Shown piece after piece: positions 8,657 to 16,621 of a stretch of 46,783 nt of DNA (its first letter is position 1; each line of letters opens with the position of its first letter). This DNA is from Bacteroidales bacterium (GTDB taxonomy: Bacteria > Bacteroidota > Bacteroidia > Bacteroidales > UBA10428). A model generated the notes under the pieces. It made no database searches. It was not told the DNA's origin and worked only from the letters and a program-made list of their open reading frames with translations. The DNA is taken from the NCBI GenBank assembly GCA_016930375.1, contig JAFGGU010000099.1:1-46783 (forward strand), in the 5' to 3' direction. Position numbers and translations under genes: made by a program.

Positions 8657-10783
8657 CTAAATAAAGGTCATTTCAAGCGTGATCAGGTCACCTTTTATCG
8701 CCCGGGTTCCGGGGGAGATCGACTGTTGCCTGACGCTTCCGCGCCCGATAAGACGGACACGCAGTCCGGCATTCTCGAGCAGGTAGATCGCATCCTTGGC
8801 GCCCATGGAAACTACATTGGGTACCAATCCCTTGGGAATGTTCCGTTTACTAAGGGTGACTGCTTCTTCTTTCTTTTCAGTACTTACCCAATCCGAAGGA
8901 GTATGCGCGTTCTCAATGGGAACATCCAGTTCCTTTAAAACATGCCGCAGCTCTTGACGGTTTCCGGTTTTGGAATAGGGCAGATCCAGAGGAATCTCAT
9001 CAATCCGGGTCACAAGGGGATGCATATCCACCGAAGTAGCGTAAACCTTGCGGGCTATCTCAAGAAAGACCGGGCCTGCCACCATATTGCCATAGTAAAC
9101 ATACCTGGATGGTGAATTGACCACCACAATACAGGAATACAGCGGATCATCAGCGGGAAAGTAACCAACAAACGAAGCCTGGTAACTTACTTCGGAAGCC
9201 GATTTATACCCGTATTTTTTGTTGTAAATCTGGTTGGTACCGGTTTTACCGGCAATTTTTATGAGAGGATTGCTCAGATTTTTGGCTGTACCTGATTCTA
9301 CAACACCTTCAAGAACCTTTTTCACCTTGCGAAGCGTTGATCGCGAACAAACGGATGACTGCAACACCTCCGTGTCGAATCTCCGGACGAGTTTCCCGTG
9401 ATACCGTATTTCCTTTACGAAGCGGGGCTTTACCATTTTTCCGTTGTTGGCAATCGCATTATAGAAAGCCAGTGTTTGTAAGGGTGTTATCCTGACTTCA
9501 TAGCCGTGCGCCATCATGGCCAGGGAAATACCTGACCAGTACTTTTCACCGGGATATCTGATCTCAGGCTTGCCTTCACCTTTGATATCGATTCCCAGCC
9601 TTTCATTCAGCCGCATGGCATAAAGCCGGTCAATAAAGTCTCCGGGTCTCTGTTTGTAGGCTCCGGTAATGATTTTAGCCATTCCAACATTGGAGGAATT
9701 CTCAAATACCTCCTCTACCGTAATTTTACCGTAACCGCCTTTTTCATGACGGTCATCCCGGATGATCTTGTCATAGTATTTAAAGGTGCCGTCACCGGTG
9801 TCAACGGTATCTTCCAGATCCACCACACCATCTTCAAGGGCTGCAATGAGCACAGGCAGTTTAAAGGTTGAACCGGGCTCGGTGCTTTCTCCTACAGCGT
9901 AATTCTGAACTTCACGGTAATAGCCCGCTTCATCCCTGCCCAGGTTGACCATGGCTTTCACCTCACCGGTTTTCACCTCCATCAGTATCGCAGTCCCGTA
10001 TTGAGCATCCTGGGATACCAGCTGCTGCAGCAAGGCTTTCTGGGCGACGTCCTGCAGGTTGACATCGAGGGTGGTTATTACATCACGGCCGTCCTTGGGT
10101 TCTATTTCATTGCGCTCATTCATGGGCATCCAGACATCCCCGGTGAGACGCTGCATCAGACGCACACCCTGTATACCGGCAAGCTGATCATTATAGGCGC
10201 CCTCAATGCCAACAACATTACCGTTGATGTCTTTGGAAGTATACCCGATTAACCTGCCGGCCAGGTTCTGATGCGGTCTTACCCTCCGGTTTTCCTGCAT
10301 GTAGATCAAACCACCCTTGTAACGGCCCAACCTGAAAATCGGAAATTCCTTCAGCTTTTTAAGCTGGATATAATTCACGCCGCTTTTGACGAGGTGATAA
10401 CGTTTCCCCTTCTGTCGTGCTTCAATCAGGCTTCGCTTATAATCTTCTTTTGATCTGTCGCCGAAGAGCCTTGAAAGACCAAGCGCCAGTGAATCAACTC
10501 CTTTATTGAAGGCTCTGTCAGTAAGGTTTTCGCAGGCGGCATCAAAATGTATTTCGTAAAAAGGTACCGAACTGGCCAGCAACCTCCCGTCAGAGGCATA
10601 TATGCTTCCACGGTCAGCCGGAATATTCATCGTCTTAAGGGAAAAAGTATTGGCCTGGTCCGTCCAGGTCTTTTTTTCAAATACCTGCAGATAAACAATC
10701 CTTCCGATGATCAAAAGGCCAAACAGCAAAAAAGCGATGTAAACAATCGCCACTCTCCACATGATATCCTTTTTAACCGACAT
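8657..10783 (-). CDS. ftsI: Class B penicillin-binding protein (FtsI/PBP3 type) with C-terminal PASTA domain
   Basis: This is the septal transpeptidase that crosslinks peptidoglycan with FtsW. The 708-residue protein has one N-terminal membrane segment (about 10-30), then the PBP dimerisation domain (about 50-240), then the transpeptidase. The active-site serine is S305 in GSTFK, followed by the SSN motif in ENSSNVGMA and by KTG in AGKTGTNQ. The last 60 residues (VPNVVSMGAKDAIYLLENAG onward) form a single PASTA repeat. PASTA on the division PBP is a feature I associate with Bacteroidetes and Gram-positive homologues but not with enterobacterial FtsI. It lies between ftsL-like and murE. Confidence 0.94.
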   Translation of the reverse strand: MSVKKDIMWRVAIVYIAFLLFGLLIIGRIVYLQVFEKKTWTDQANTFSLKTMNIPADRGSIYASDGRLLASSVPFYEIHFDAACENLTDRAFNKGVDSLALGLSRLFGDRSKEDYKRSLIEARQKGKRYHLVKSGVNYIQLKKLKEFPIFRLGRYKGGLIYMQENRRVRPHQNLAGRLIGYTSKDINGNVVGIEGAYNDQLAGIQGVRLMQRLTGDVWMPMNERNEIEPKDGRDVITTLDVNLQDVAQKALLQQLVSQDAQYGTAILMEVKTGEVKAMVNLGRDEAGYYREVQNYAVGESTEPGSTFKLPVLIAALEDGVVDLEDTVDTGDGTFKYYDKIIRDDRHEKGGYGKITVEEVFENSSNVGMAKIITGAYKQRPGDFIDRLYAMRLNERLGIDIKGEGKPEIRYPGEKYWSGISLAMMAHGYEVRITPLQTLAFYNAIANNGKMVKPRFVKEIRYHGKLVRRFDTEVLQSSVCSRSTLRKVKKVLEGVVESGTAKNLSNPLIKIAGKTGTNQIYNKKYGYKSASEVSYQASFVGYFPADDPLYSCIVVVNSPSRYVYYGNMVAGPVFLEIARKVYATSVDMHPLVTRIDEIPLDLPYSKTGNRQELRHVLKELDVPIENAHTPSDWVSTEKKEEAVTLSKRNIPKGLVPNVVSMGAKDAIYLLENAGLRVRLIGRGSVRQQSISPGTRAIKGDLITLEMTFI

Positions 10784-10791
10784 AGGCTAGT

Positions 10792-11226
10792 TCATTTTCT
10801 CAGCTTTTTAGGCGGTTCAAGAGATTCCTGCAGGCCAAGGCCCTTTGATTCAACCAGGACTGCCACTTGAGAAGGCCTGCTGATATTCATCAATTCCGAT
10901 GTTATGGTGATCTGCTCGGACCGAAGGTTGCCCACTTCAATTTTCAGATCGTTTATTTGTCTTACCATTCGCTCAGCATGAAAGCGATTGCCGATGTAGA
11001 TCACTCCCAGAAATGTCAGGAACAATACAAAGGGCAATTGCCGGATCATGTTCTCCCGTACCAGGAAAGTCCCGTCAATCAATTCCTTTACCCTGACCCT
11101 CTTCTTGAGCCTTTCCGGCTCAGGTGAAGTTGTCTTCTCCTTCGGCTTTTTAAGGGTCTTCTCAAAGCCCTCCTGCTCATCCACCGAAAGATCCATCAGG
11201 TCAATATGTCTGTTGTTTTCGTGCAT
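10792..11226 (-). CDS. ftsL: FtsL-like divisome membrane protein
   Basis: This 144-residue protein has a charged cytoplasmic N-terminus of about 60 residues (many K, E, R), one membrane segment around 64-80 (PFVLFLTFLGVIYIGN), and a short periplasmic part with heptad-like spacing (MVRQINDLKIEVGNLRSE). This bitopic layout, the size and the position between rsmH and ftsI are those of FtsL, the coiled-coil partner of FtsB and FtsQ. Sequence similarity alone would not identify it, because FtsL is poorly conserved. The stop codon is eight bases from the ftsI start; the start follows the rsmH stop by four bases. Confidence 0.8.
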   Translation of the reverse strand: MHENNRHIDLMDLSVDEQEGFEKTLKKPKEKTTSPEPERLKKRVRVKELIDGTFLVRENMIRQLPFVLFLTFLGVIYIGNRFHAERMVRQINDLKIEVGNLRSEQITITSELMNISRPSQVAVLVESKGLGLQESLEPPKKLRK

Positions 11227-11230
11227 TTAA

Positions 11231-12130
11231 TTACTTCCTTTCTGCAATTCTCAGCCGCGCACTGCGGGCCCTCGGATTGATCAACACTTCATTTTCTCCC
11301 GCCATAACCGGTTTTCTGGTGATAAGCCTGTAGGGTTCATAACTGTTCCCGAATACATCCTTAACCGGTTCTTCATCACTGTTGCCCCATCTCATGAAGT
11401 TCTTTACCAACCGGTCCTCGAGAGAGTGATAACTGATGACAACAAGGCGACCGCCTGGTTTGAGTATACCGGAAACGCTCATCAGCATTTCTTTCAGGCT
11501 TGCCAGTTCCTGATTCACCTCAATGCGTAAGGCCTGGAAGACCTTTGACAGGAATTGGTTCTCCGAATGCCTGGGAATCAGCGGTTCAATACAGCTTACC
11601 AGTTGCGAGGTAGTCTCCAGTCGCTGTCTTGTCCTGAATTCCACGATGGCACTTGCTATCCTGTGTGCCTGGTGCAATTCTCCATATTCCCTGAAAAGCT
11701 CCGTCATCCTTTTGATCTCATATTCATTGACAATCTTTTCAGCCGTAAGGCTTCCCTTCTGATTCATTCGCATATCAAGCGATGCCTGGGAGCGATAACT
11801 GAAACCCCGTTCCGGTGTATTGAAATGATGTGACGAGACCCCGAGATCAGCGATCAAACCATCAATGCTTCTTACACCATGGTAATTCAGGTAGTTTTTT
11901 AAAAACCTGAAGTTGCCCAATATGAAAATGAACCTGTCATCCTCCGGGAGGTTCCTGGCCGCATCTTCATCCTGATCAAAGGCGAAGAGCCTGCCTCCAT
12001 CCATCTTTTTTAATATGGCGGCCGAATGTCCCCCTCCACCAAAAGTTGCGTCCACATAAATCCCGCCGGATGAGATATTCAAACCTTCAACACTGTCTTT
12101 TAAAAGTACCGGTATATGGTAATCGCTCAT
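11231..12130 (-). CDS. rsmH: 16S rRNA (cytosine(1402)-N(4))-methyltransferase RsmH (MraW)
   Basis: RsmH methylates N4 of C1402 in 16S rRNA near the ribosomal P site, using S-adenosylmethionine. The 299-residue protein begins SDYHIPVLLKDSVEGL, the family's usual N-terminus. The cofactor-binding loop DATFGGGGHSAAIL lies at about 27-40. DLGVSSHHFNTPERGFS and the C-terminal SARLRIAERK are family signatures. The start overlaps the mraZ stop by four bases (ATGA), so translation of the two is probably coupled. Length and motifs are normal. Confidence 0.97.
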   Translation of the reverse strand: MSDYHIPVLLKDSVEGLNISSGGIYVDATFGGGGHSAAILKKMDGGRLFAFDQDEDAARNLPEDDRFIFILGNFRFLKNYLNYHGVRSIDGLIADLGVSSHHFNTPERGFSYRSQASLDMRMNQKGSLTAEKIVNEYEIKRMTELFREYGELHQAHRIASAIVEFRTRQRLETTSQLVSCIEPLIPRHSENQFLSKVFQALRIEVNQELASLKEMLMSVSGILKPGGRLVVISYHSLEDRLVKNFMRWGNSDEEPVKDVFGNSYEPYRLITRKPVMAGENEVLINPRARSARLRIAERK

Positions 12131-12612
12131 CCACCGGCACTTTTATCTGGCGTTCCACCCTGATTGAGATTGCCCATGATCTTTTCTGCCAGATGGGCAA
12201 TGGTTTCTCCGCCGCTTTCAATGGTATCATAAGCATCCCTTGCCCATATTTCAATCCGACCCAGTTGTCCGGCCATTACAATCTCACGGTCCGCGCCTAT
12301 TTCCTCCAATAGCCGTTTGGGGATGAGCAACCGGTTACTGGCGTCGAGTGTCAGGTCAGCCATACCTTTGAAGAATCCGCGTAAAAACTGGTTGTGTTCC
12401 CGGTTGTAAGGATTGGTGTTCTGCCGCAGAATCTGCGTCTGCCTTTCCCACTCCATCATCGGATAAAGCACCAGGCATGATTCAAAAATGTCCTTCTTAA
12501 GAACAAATCTCTCCTGTATGCCTGCAGCCATCTGCTTGATAAATGCAGAAGGCAGAAGAACTCGGCCTTTGTCATCGAGCCTGCAGGGATAATCACCAGT
12601 AAATGTTGTCAT
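12127..12612 (-). CDS. mraZ: Transcriptional regulator MraZ
   Basis: MraZ is a DNA-binding protein with two SpoVT/AbrB-like half domains that controls its own dcw operon. The N-terminal domain shows GDYPCRLDDKGRVLLPSAF and the second shows DLTDASNRLLIPKRLL-like residues (LTLDASNRLLIPKRLL), the two repeated halves of the family. I choose the ATG at 12612 (161 residues, starting MTTFTGDYP) because known MraZ proteins start there. The frame is open to another ATG at 12648, but that codon is only five bases from the putative operator and would add 12 residues with no family match. It is the first cistron of the operon. Confidence 0.93.
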   Translation of the reverse strand: MTTFTGDYPCRLDDKGRVLLPSAFIKQMAAGIQERFVLKKDIFESCLVLYPMMEWERQTQILRQNTNPYNREHNQFLRGFFKGMADLTLDASNRLLIPKRLLEEIGADREIVMAGQLGRIEIWARDAYDTIESGGETIAHLAEKIMGNLNQGGTPDKSAGG

Positions 12613-12652
12613 GCCGGGTTTTGCATTTGGATTGTAAAAATAATACATTTAT

Positions 12653-12687
12653 TCCCACTTTGTTCCACTATCGCCCATTTTTTCCCA
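12653..12687 (-). promoter_or_regulatory. Putative MraZ operator: four pentamers at 10-bp spacing
   Basis: Read on the minus strand, four pentamers TGGGA, TGGGC, TGGAA and TGGGA occur at 12687-12683, 12677-12673, 12667-12663 and 12657-12653. Their starts are exactly 10 bp apart, with 5-bp spacers. MraZ of other bacteria is known to bind direct TGGG-type repeats at this spacing just upstream of its own gene, consistent with a ring-shaped oligomer lying on one DNA face. The third copy is imperfect (TGGAA). Position directly before mraZ suggests autorepression of the whole dcw operon. I did not find a clear TAnnTTTG promoter beside it. Confidence 0.85.
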
Positions 12688-12774
12688 CATTGTTAATAAC
12701 TTTTTACCGGGAGTGTTTATTGTATATTTTGCTGGATGTTTGTGAGAGGACTGGAAGTTATGGCTCAGATTTCA

Positions 12775-12782
12775 TACATTTG
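12775..12782 (+). promoter_or_regulatory. Candidate Bacteroidetes -7 element for the acyltransferase gene
   Basis: TACATTTG matches the TAnnTTTG consensus of the Bacteroidetes primary sigma factor. It would place transcription start near 12789 and leave a leader of about 20 nt before the ATG at 12809. No TTTG is seen at the expected distance upstream (nearest at 12739-12742, 32 nt away), so the match is partial. Confidence 0.4.
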
Positions 12783-12808
12783 AGGGACTAAATCTAAATG
12801 AAAGGGCC

Positions 12809-13660
12809 ATGACTGAGAACGATCAGCCCGGGAAAACCAAGCCGATCAATATAAGAAAGGTTTTTCATGATAAAAATCCGCGGCTGGCAAGCTTGTTACC
12901 CGGGTTTGTATACCGATACATTGAGAAAATAGCACATCAGCGTGATATCAATGATTTTCTCTCAAGGCACGGTGATAAACATGGTCTTGACTTCGCCCGG
13001 GCGGCTATTGAGGAATTCAATGTTACCGTTACCGTCACCGGTGCTGAGAACCTGCCTGCTGAAGGACGTTTTATCTTTGCGTCCAATCATCCCCTGGGCG
13101 GATTCGACGGTATTCTTCTGCTGGTGTTGTTGAACGGGTATTACAAGGACTGCAAGTCACTTACCAATGATATTCTCATGAACATCATTAACCTGCATCC
13201 ACTGTTCATTCCGATCAATAAGCACGGCAAACAGGGTACCGGTGCAGCATCGACACTGCATGATGCCTTCCTTTCAGACACACAGATAATCACCTTCCCG
13301 GCCGGTCTGGTTTCCCGGCGCATTCATGGTCAGGTGATGGACCTGGAATGGAAAAAGAACTTCATCACCAAGGCAGTTCACTACAAACGCGATATCATTC
13401 CGGTGCATTGCACCGGAAGAAATTCTGATTTTTTCTACAACCTGAACCATATCCGGAATTTTCTGGGGATCAAGGCCAACCTGGAAATGTTTTACCTGGT
13501 GGATGAAACCTATAAACACCGGAATGATCACCTGACCGTCACTTTTGGGAAGCCCATTTCCCATACGGCTTTTGATGCTTCAAAAACCCCCACCCAGTGG
13601 GCCAAATGGGTGAAGGAACAGGTATATGGACTGGCCGGGATTACCAGTGTGCCGGTTTAG
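12809..13660 (+). CDS. Lysophospholipid-type acyltransferase (PlsC-like superfamily)
   Basis: The 283-residue protein has the glycerolipid acyltransferase signature. ASNHPLGGFDG (about 90-100) holds the catalytic His and Asp, here spaced HxxxxxD rather than the more usual HxxxxD. ITFPAGLVSRR corresponds to the FPEGTR-type phosphate-binding block. The variant NHPLGG / FPAGLVSRR pair resembles the hemolysin-like acyltransferases that make aminolipids such as glycine lipids in Bacteroidetes, rather than the housekeeping PlsC. No adjacent N-acyltransferase partner is present, so an aminolipid role is only an inference. It is divergent from mraZ and probably monocistronic. No signal peptide; probably membrane-associated at the cytoplasmic face. 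Confidence 0.75.
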   Translation: MTENDQPGKTKPINIRKVFHDKNPRLASLLPGFVYRYIEKIAHQRDINDFLSRHGDKHGLDFARAAIEEFNVTVTVTGAENLPAEGRFIFASNHPLGGFDGILLLVLLNGYYKDCKSLTNDILMNIINLHPLFIPINKHGKQGTGAASTLHDAFLSDTQIITFPAGLVSRRIHGQVMDLEWKKNFITKAVHYKRDIIPVHCTGRNSDFFYNLNHIRNFLGIKANLEMFYLVDETYKHRNDHLTVTFGKPISHTAFDASKTPTQWAKWVKEQVYGLAGITSVPV

Positions 13661-13664
13661 TGAG

Positions 13665-13741
13665 CAGTAAACGGTAATCGGTAATCAGTAAACGGTAATC
13701 GGTAATCAGTAATCGGTAATCAGTAATCGGTAATCAGCAAT
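13665..13741 (+). repeat. Degenerate heptamer tandem array (11 units)
   Basis: Starting four bases after the acyltransferase stop, eleven consecutive 7-mers follow the pattern C(A/G)GTAA(T/A), mostly CGGTAAT and CAGTAAT with two CAGTAAA; the last unit is CAGCAAT. The first six units form two copies of a 21-nt block, after which the array continues as two 14-nt blocks. It fills most of the intergenic space before the OmpA gene. Slipped-strand expansion is the simplest origin. No coding role is likely, because seven is not a multiple of three and stop codons occur. Confidence 0.85.
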
Positions 13742-13755
13742 CAGTGCAGGGATTG

Positions 13756-13763
13756 TAATTTTG
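13756..13763 (+). promoter_or_regulatory. Candidate -7 element upstream of the OmpA-like gene
   Basis: TAATTTTG fits TAnnTTTG. It lies 76 nt before the ATG at 13840 and just after the heptamer array. No TTTG is found at a normal -33 distance; that position falls in the last heptamers, so the repeat array would occupy the upstream promoter region. A second, weaker candidate TACCTTTA is at 13801-13808. Confidence 0.3.
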
Positions 13764-13839
13764 GCATAATTTATGTCGCTGCCCATGTTTCAAAATTACG
13801 TACCTTTAAGTAGTACTTAACTAACCTAAATTCTATGCT

Positions 13840-14514
13840 ATGAGAACAGTGAAGCATTTATTTGCAGTGATTGTGGGCGCTGCAATTCTTTTGCCGGGTT
13901 GTGCATCGATGAACAAAACCCAGAAAGGAGCCGCCGTTGGTACGGCAACAGGGGCTGCAGCAGGCGCTGTTATTGGCAGGGCGGCAGGTAATACGGCTCT
14001 TGGTGCAATCATTGGCGCCACTGTCGGAGGTGTGACAGGTGCTGTAATTGGTAAGCAAATGGACAAACAGGCTGAAGAGCTTAAGAATGAAGTTCCGGAT
14101 GCGACGGTTGAGCGTGTTGGCGAAGGCATCATTGTGGAACTGAGCGACAAAGTGCTTTTTGAATTTGGAAAAGCTGACCTCACCGCTGCATCGCAACGAA
14201 GTCTCGATAAAATTGTTGAGGTATTCAACAAATACCCCGATACAAATGTTGAAGTACAGGGTCATACCGACAGCAAGGGCAGTGTGGATTACAACCAGGG
14301 CTTATCCGTAAGACGGGCGACCAATGTATCCAATTACCTTGCCAACAAAGGAATTGTAACATCGCGTCTCACCGTGAAAGGATACGGTGAGGAAGCTCCC
14401 AAATACGATAATGAAACGGATGAAGGAAGGGCACAAAACCGCCGTGTTGAATTCCTGATCACAGCCAATGAAAAAATGAAAGCAGAAGCCGAAAAGGCTG
14501 CTGAAGCGAAGTAA
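13840..14514 (+). CDS. OmpA-family lipoprotein with glycine-zipper segment (YiaD-like)
   Basis: The 224-residue protein starts with a lipoprotein signal peptide ending in the lipobox LPGC (cysteine about residue 21). Residues about 30-72 are a Gly/Ala-rich segment (GAAVGTATGAAAGAVIG and following), a glycine-zipper that may insert in or span the membrane. From about 90 to 212 there is a peptidoglycan-binding OmpA domain with VLFEFGKADLT, EVQGHTDSKGS, NQGLSVRRA and NRRVEF. The tail is Glu/Ala/Lys-rich. It probably anchors the outer membrane to the cell wall. It lies 33 nt before the barrel gene and may be cotranscribed with it. Confidence 0.88.
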   Translation: MRTVKHLFAVIVGAAILLPGCASMNKTQKGAAVGTATGAAAGAVIGRAAGNTALGAIIGATVGGVTGAVIGKQMDKQAEELKNEVPDATVERVGEGIIVELSDKVLFEFGKADLTAASQRSLDKIVEVFNKYPDTNVEVQGHTDSKGSVDYNQGLSVRRATNVSNYLANKGIVTSRLTVKGYGEEAPKYDNETDEGRAQNRRVEFLITANEKMKAEAEKAAEAK

Positions 14515-14547
14515 TAATTTTTGTTTTTAATCCTAAACATTTATACA

Positions 14548-15189
14548 ATGAAAAGAAAAGTATTATTCCTAATGGCAGCAACACTTATGATGACCGCAGC
14601 TGCCTATTCACAGGTCTCGTTCGGCCTTCGGGCAGGGGTTAATTTCCAGAATCTGAATGGCGAGGATGAAGCTGGTGACAAGCTTAAAAATGATCTCGCC
14701 ATTGGCTTTCATATAGGCGCCAATGCTGAAATTCCCATTGCACAGGATTTTTACATTCAACCCGGGTTGTTATTCAGCACAAAGGGAGCAACCAACGTTT
14801 ATGAAGTGGATGATCTCAAAGCTTCCATTTCTTACATAGAACTGCCAATCCATTTTTTATACAAACCTCAGCTGGGTTCCGGTAAACTGATTGTGGGCTT
14901 TGGTCCGTATGTCGGTTACGGAATTGGTGGCAAGTTCAAACTGGATGATGAGGAAGAAGACATCAAATTCAAAAACGATGTGAAGGAATCCGATGAGGAA
15001 GCGATTTATTTGAGACCACTGGATGCAGGAGCCGACATATTTTTCGGCTATGAATTTGCTTTCAAGGTATCCGTGCAGCTGAATGCGCAGCTGGGCTTAT
15101 TGAACCTCGTTCCGAAATATGAGGGTGAAAAAAGCGATGAGATCGTAAAAAACACCGGTTTCGGTTTCTCGGTAGGATATAGATTCTAA
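14548..15189 (+). CDS. PorT-like outer-membrane beta-barrel protein
   Basis: The frame is open from 14521, but I start at the ATG at 14548. From there a clean signal peptide appears (MKRKVLFLMAATLMMTAAAYSQ) in a 213-residue protein. The mature part begins VSFGLRAGVNFQNL and shows alternating hydrophobic/polar strands with glycine turns. It ends in an aromatic strand, GFGFSVGYRF, whose terminal phenylalanine is the usual outer-membrane assembly signal. An acidic loop (DDEEEDIKF) lies near the middle. These features fit the PorT/OmpW-like eight-stranded barrels common in Bacteroidetes. The family is broad and gives no specific substrate. Confidence 0.8.
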   Translation: MKRKVLFLMAATLMMTAAAYSQVSFGLRAGVNFQNLNGEDEAGDKLKNDLAIGFHIGANAEIPIAQDFYIQPGLLFSTKGATNVYEVDDLKASISYIELPIHFLYKPQLGSGKLIVGFGPYVGYGIGGKFKLDDEEEDIKFKNDVKESDEEAIYLRPLDAGADIFFGYEFAFKVSVQLNAQLGLLNLVPKYEGEKSDEIVKNTGFGFSVGYRF

Positions 15190-15222
15190 ATTTGATTCTC
15201 ACTTTGAGAATCCTGTCATAAT

Positions 15223-15275
15223 AGCAGAGACCCCGCCAAAGGGAGGGGTCTCTGCTGTTTCACGGTTATTTTTTT
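15223..15275 (+). terminator. Hairpin terminator after the OmpA/barrel genes
   Basis: A perfect 12-bp stem (15223-15234 with 15245-15256; AGCAGAGACCCC and its complement) encloses a 10-nt loop. It is followed by GTTT and then, 12 nt further on, a run of seven T (15269-15275). It lies 34 nt after the barrel stop codon. The T run is not directly adjacent to the stem, so efficiency as an intrinsic terminator is uncertain, but stem strength and position fit. Confidence 0.7.
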
Positions 15276-15456
15276 CGACAACTAATCAATAACAATTACT
15301 AATGATGCGTTTACTTTTAAAGAATCTTATATGATATTGATATTTAATATAATAAAAGCGTTCTTTGATTTTTTGATTTGAATTGACGTATAGATTTTAT
15401 GTAAGATTTGCAAAATTTGGAAATCAGTCCGGGCGTTTTTCGTACTGGTTCTTTTC

Positions 15457-15541
15457 AGCCGCGGAGCGGCTCAATTTGAATAACGCCGGGTGCAACCCGG
15501 TGTATCGTACATCCCTATCCACCCCAACCACGAAGTGGTTG
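15457..15541 (+). repeat. GNA-triloop hairpin cluster 1 (three hairpins)
   Basis: Three short inverted repeats lie in 85 nt. H1 is AGCCGC-GGA-GCGGCT (15457-15471). H2 is GCCGGGT-GCA-ACCCGGT (15485-15501), 13 nt after H1. H3 is CAACCAC-GAA-GTGGTTG (15525-15541). Every loop is a GNA triplet on the plus strand. An incomplete inverted copy of the H3 right arm and suffix lies at about 15573-15588 (ACAATTCAACCACTTT). The architecture of H1 and H2 matches the units at 26,993-27,118. No T run follows, so these are not ordinary terminators. The flanking 15276-15456 is AT-rich and I see no gene in it. Confidence 0.75.
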
Positions 15542-15707
15542 AACATACATGAATTGAATAACACATCTATCAACAATTCAACCACTTTCCATCCAATCTA
15601 CATCATCAATTAAATAAGCTAGTCAAAAAGTCTCAGAACTACATGATTTATATGACAATCAACTTAAACGCATCAGAAGTAAATAACAACATAATAATTC
15701 CGATACA

Positions 15708-16604
15708 ATGAAAACAACTCAAACCCTCTTCATCCTTTTGTTTATTTCCACCCTGGGTTCATTTGCCCAAAAACCCATTTTGATTTATGAGGAAAATATC
15801 CAATTAGGCAACAATTATTACCCGGGAATTTATGTGACCATTCCCGAAGTGCCTTTTGAATCCGTTCAGAAGAACTGGATTAAAACCATGGAATCCGGAT
15901 CGAAATCCAAGGCGGTATTTGAAAATGGAAACTGGTCGATTTTCGGAGCCAATATCAAATCCGTGTCCCCCACGCCGCTGAATATTTACAGCAGGATTGA
16001 AAACCGGGATTCACTGGTCGGACTTTTGGTTTCCCTGGAATTAAAGAAAGACGATTTCGTGCAAAAGGGAATTCATGAGACCGAGCTGACAAGCGCCAGA
16101 GAATTTCTCAAACAATTTGCCAGGGACCAGTATCTGAAACTGGCTGAGGAGCAGCTGGAGGTTGAAGAAAAGAAACTATCCGACATTGAGAAAGAGTTTT
16201 CTTCTTTTAAAAAGCAGGAATCACGTTTGGAAAAATCAATACGTTCAGCCGAAAAGACTATCAAAAAAGAACAGGAAGAGTTGGTAGCCCAGAATGTTGC
16301 ATTGAATTCCGTAAGTGTTGAGATCGCTTCCCAGACTCTTCAGTATAATGAGTTGGCCGATGGCACTGCCAAGGAAGAACGGGCCAAATACCTGAAAAGT
16401 CTTGATAAACGAAAAAGCAAGATAACCAAGGCTATAAAGACCTCTGAAAAGAAAATTGAGAAAGCCAATGCGAGCATCCGTGATGCCAATGCGCGAATAC
16501 CTCAGAAAGAATCCCTACAGGTTGAAGCCAGGAATAAAATTGCTGCTCAGCAAACCGTTGTGCAACAATACAAAGATAAGGTAGCTAAGATTATACAAAA
16601 CTGA
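15708..16604 (+). CDS. Secreted coiled-coil protein of unknown function
   Basis: The 298-residue protein has a signal peptide (about 1-20, MKTTQTLFILLFISTLGSFA with cleavage before QKP). Then comes a globular part (about 21-120), and from about 140 to 295 an almost continuous charged coiled coil rich in E, K, A and Q (EEQLEVEEKKLSDIEKEF, for example). No catalytic motif is visible. It is probably periplasmic. The upstream 100 nt after the hairpin cluster is AT-rich and shows no clear promoter match. I do not recognise the family. Neighbours, a small membrane protein on the opposite strand and an efflux operon, give no clue to its role. Confidence 0.7.
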   Translation: MKTTQTLFILLFISTLGSFAQKPILIYEENIQLGNNYYPGIYVTIPEVPFESVQKNWIKTMESGSKSKAVFENGNWSIFGANIKSVSPTPLNIYSRIENRDSLVGLLVSLELKKDDFVQKGIHETELTSAREFLKQFARDQYLKLAEEQLEVEEKKLSDIEKEFSSFKKQESRLEKSIRSAEKTIKKEQEELVAQNVALNSVSVEIASQTLQYNELADGTAKEERAKYLKSLDKRKSKITKAIKTSEKKIEKANASIRDANARIPQKESLQVEARNKIAAQQTVVQQYKDKVAKIIQN

Positions 16605-16621
16605 CTGGCTGGTGAAGTCGC

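Noticed and set aside
15457..15541. Hairpin cluster as a rho-independent terminator or CRISPR-like array
   Set aside because: No T run follows any stem, and spacers and repeat sequences are not regular as in a CRISPR array.
15383..15613. Open frame of 76 codons across the first hairpin cluster
   Set aside because: It runs through three inverted repeats and has no signal or motif; the frame is incidental.
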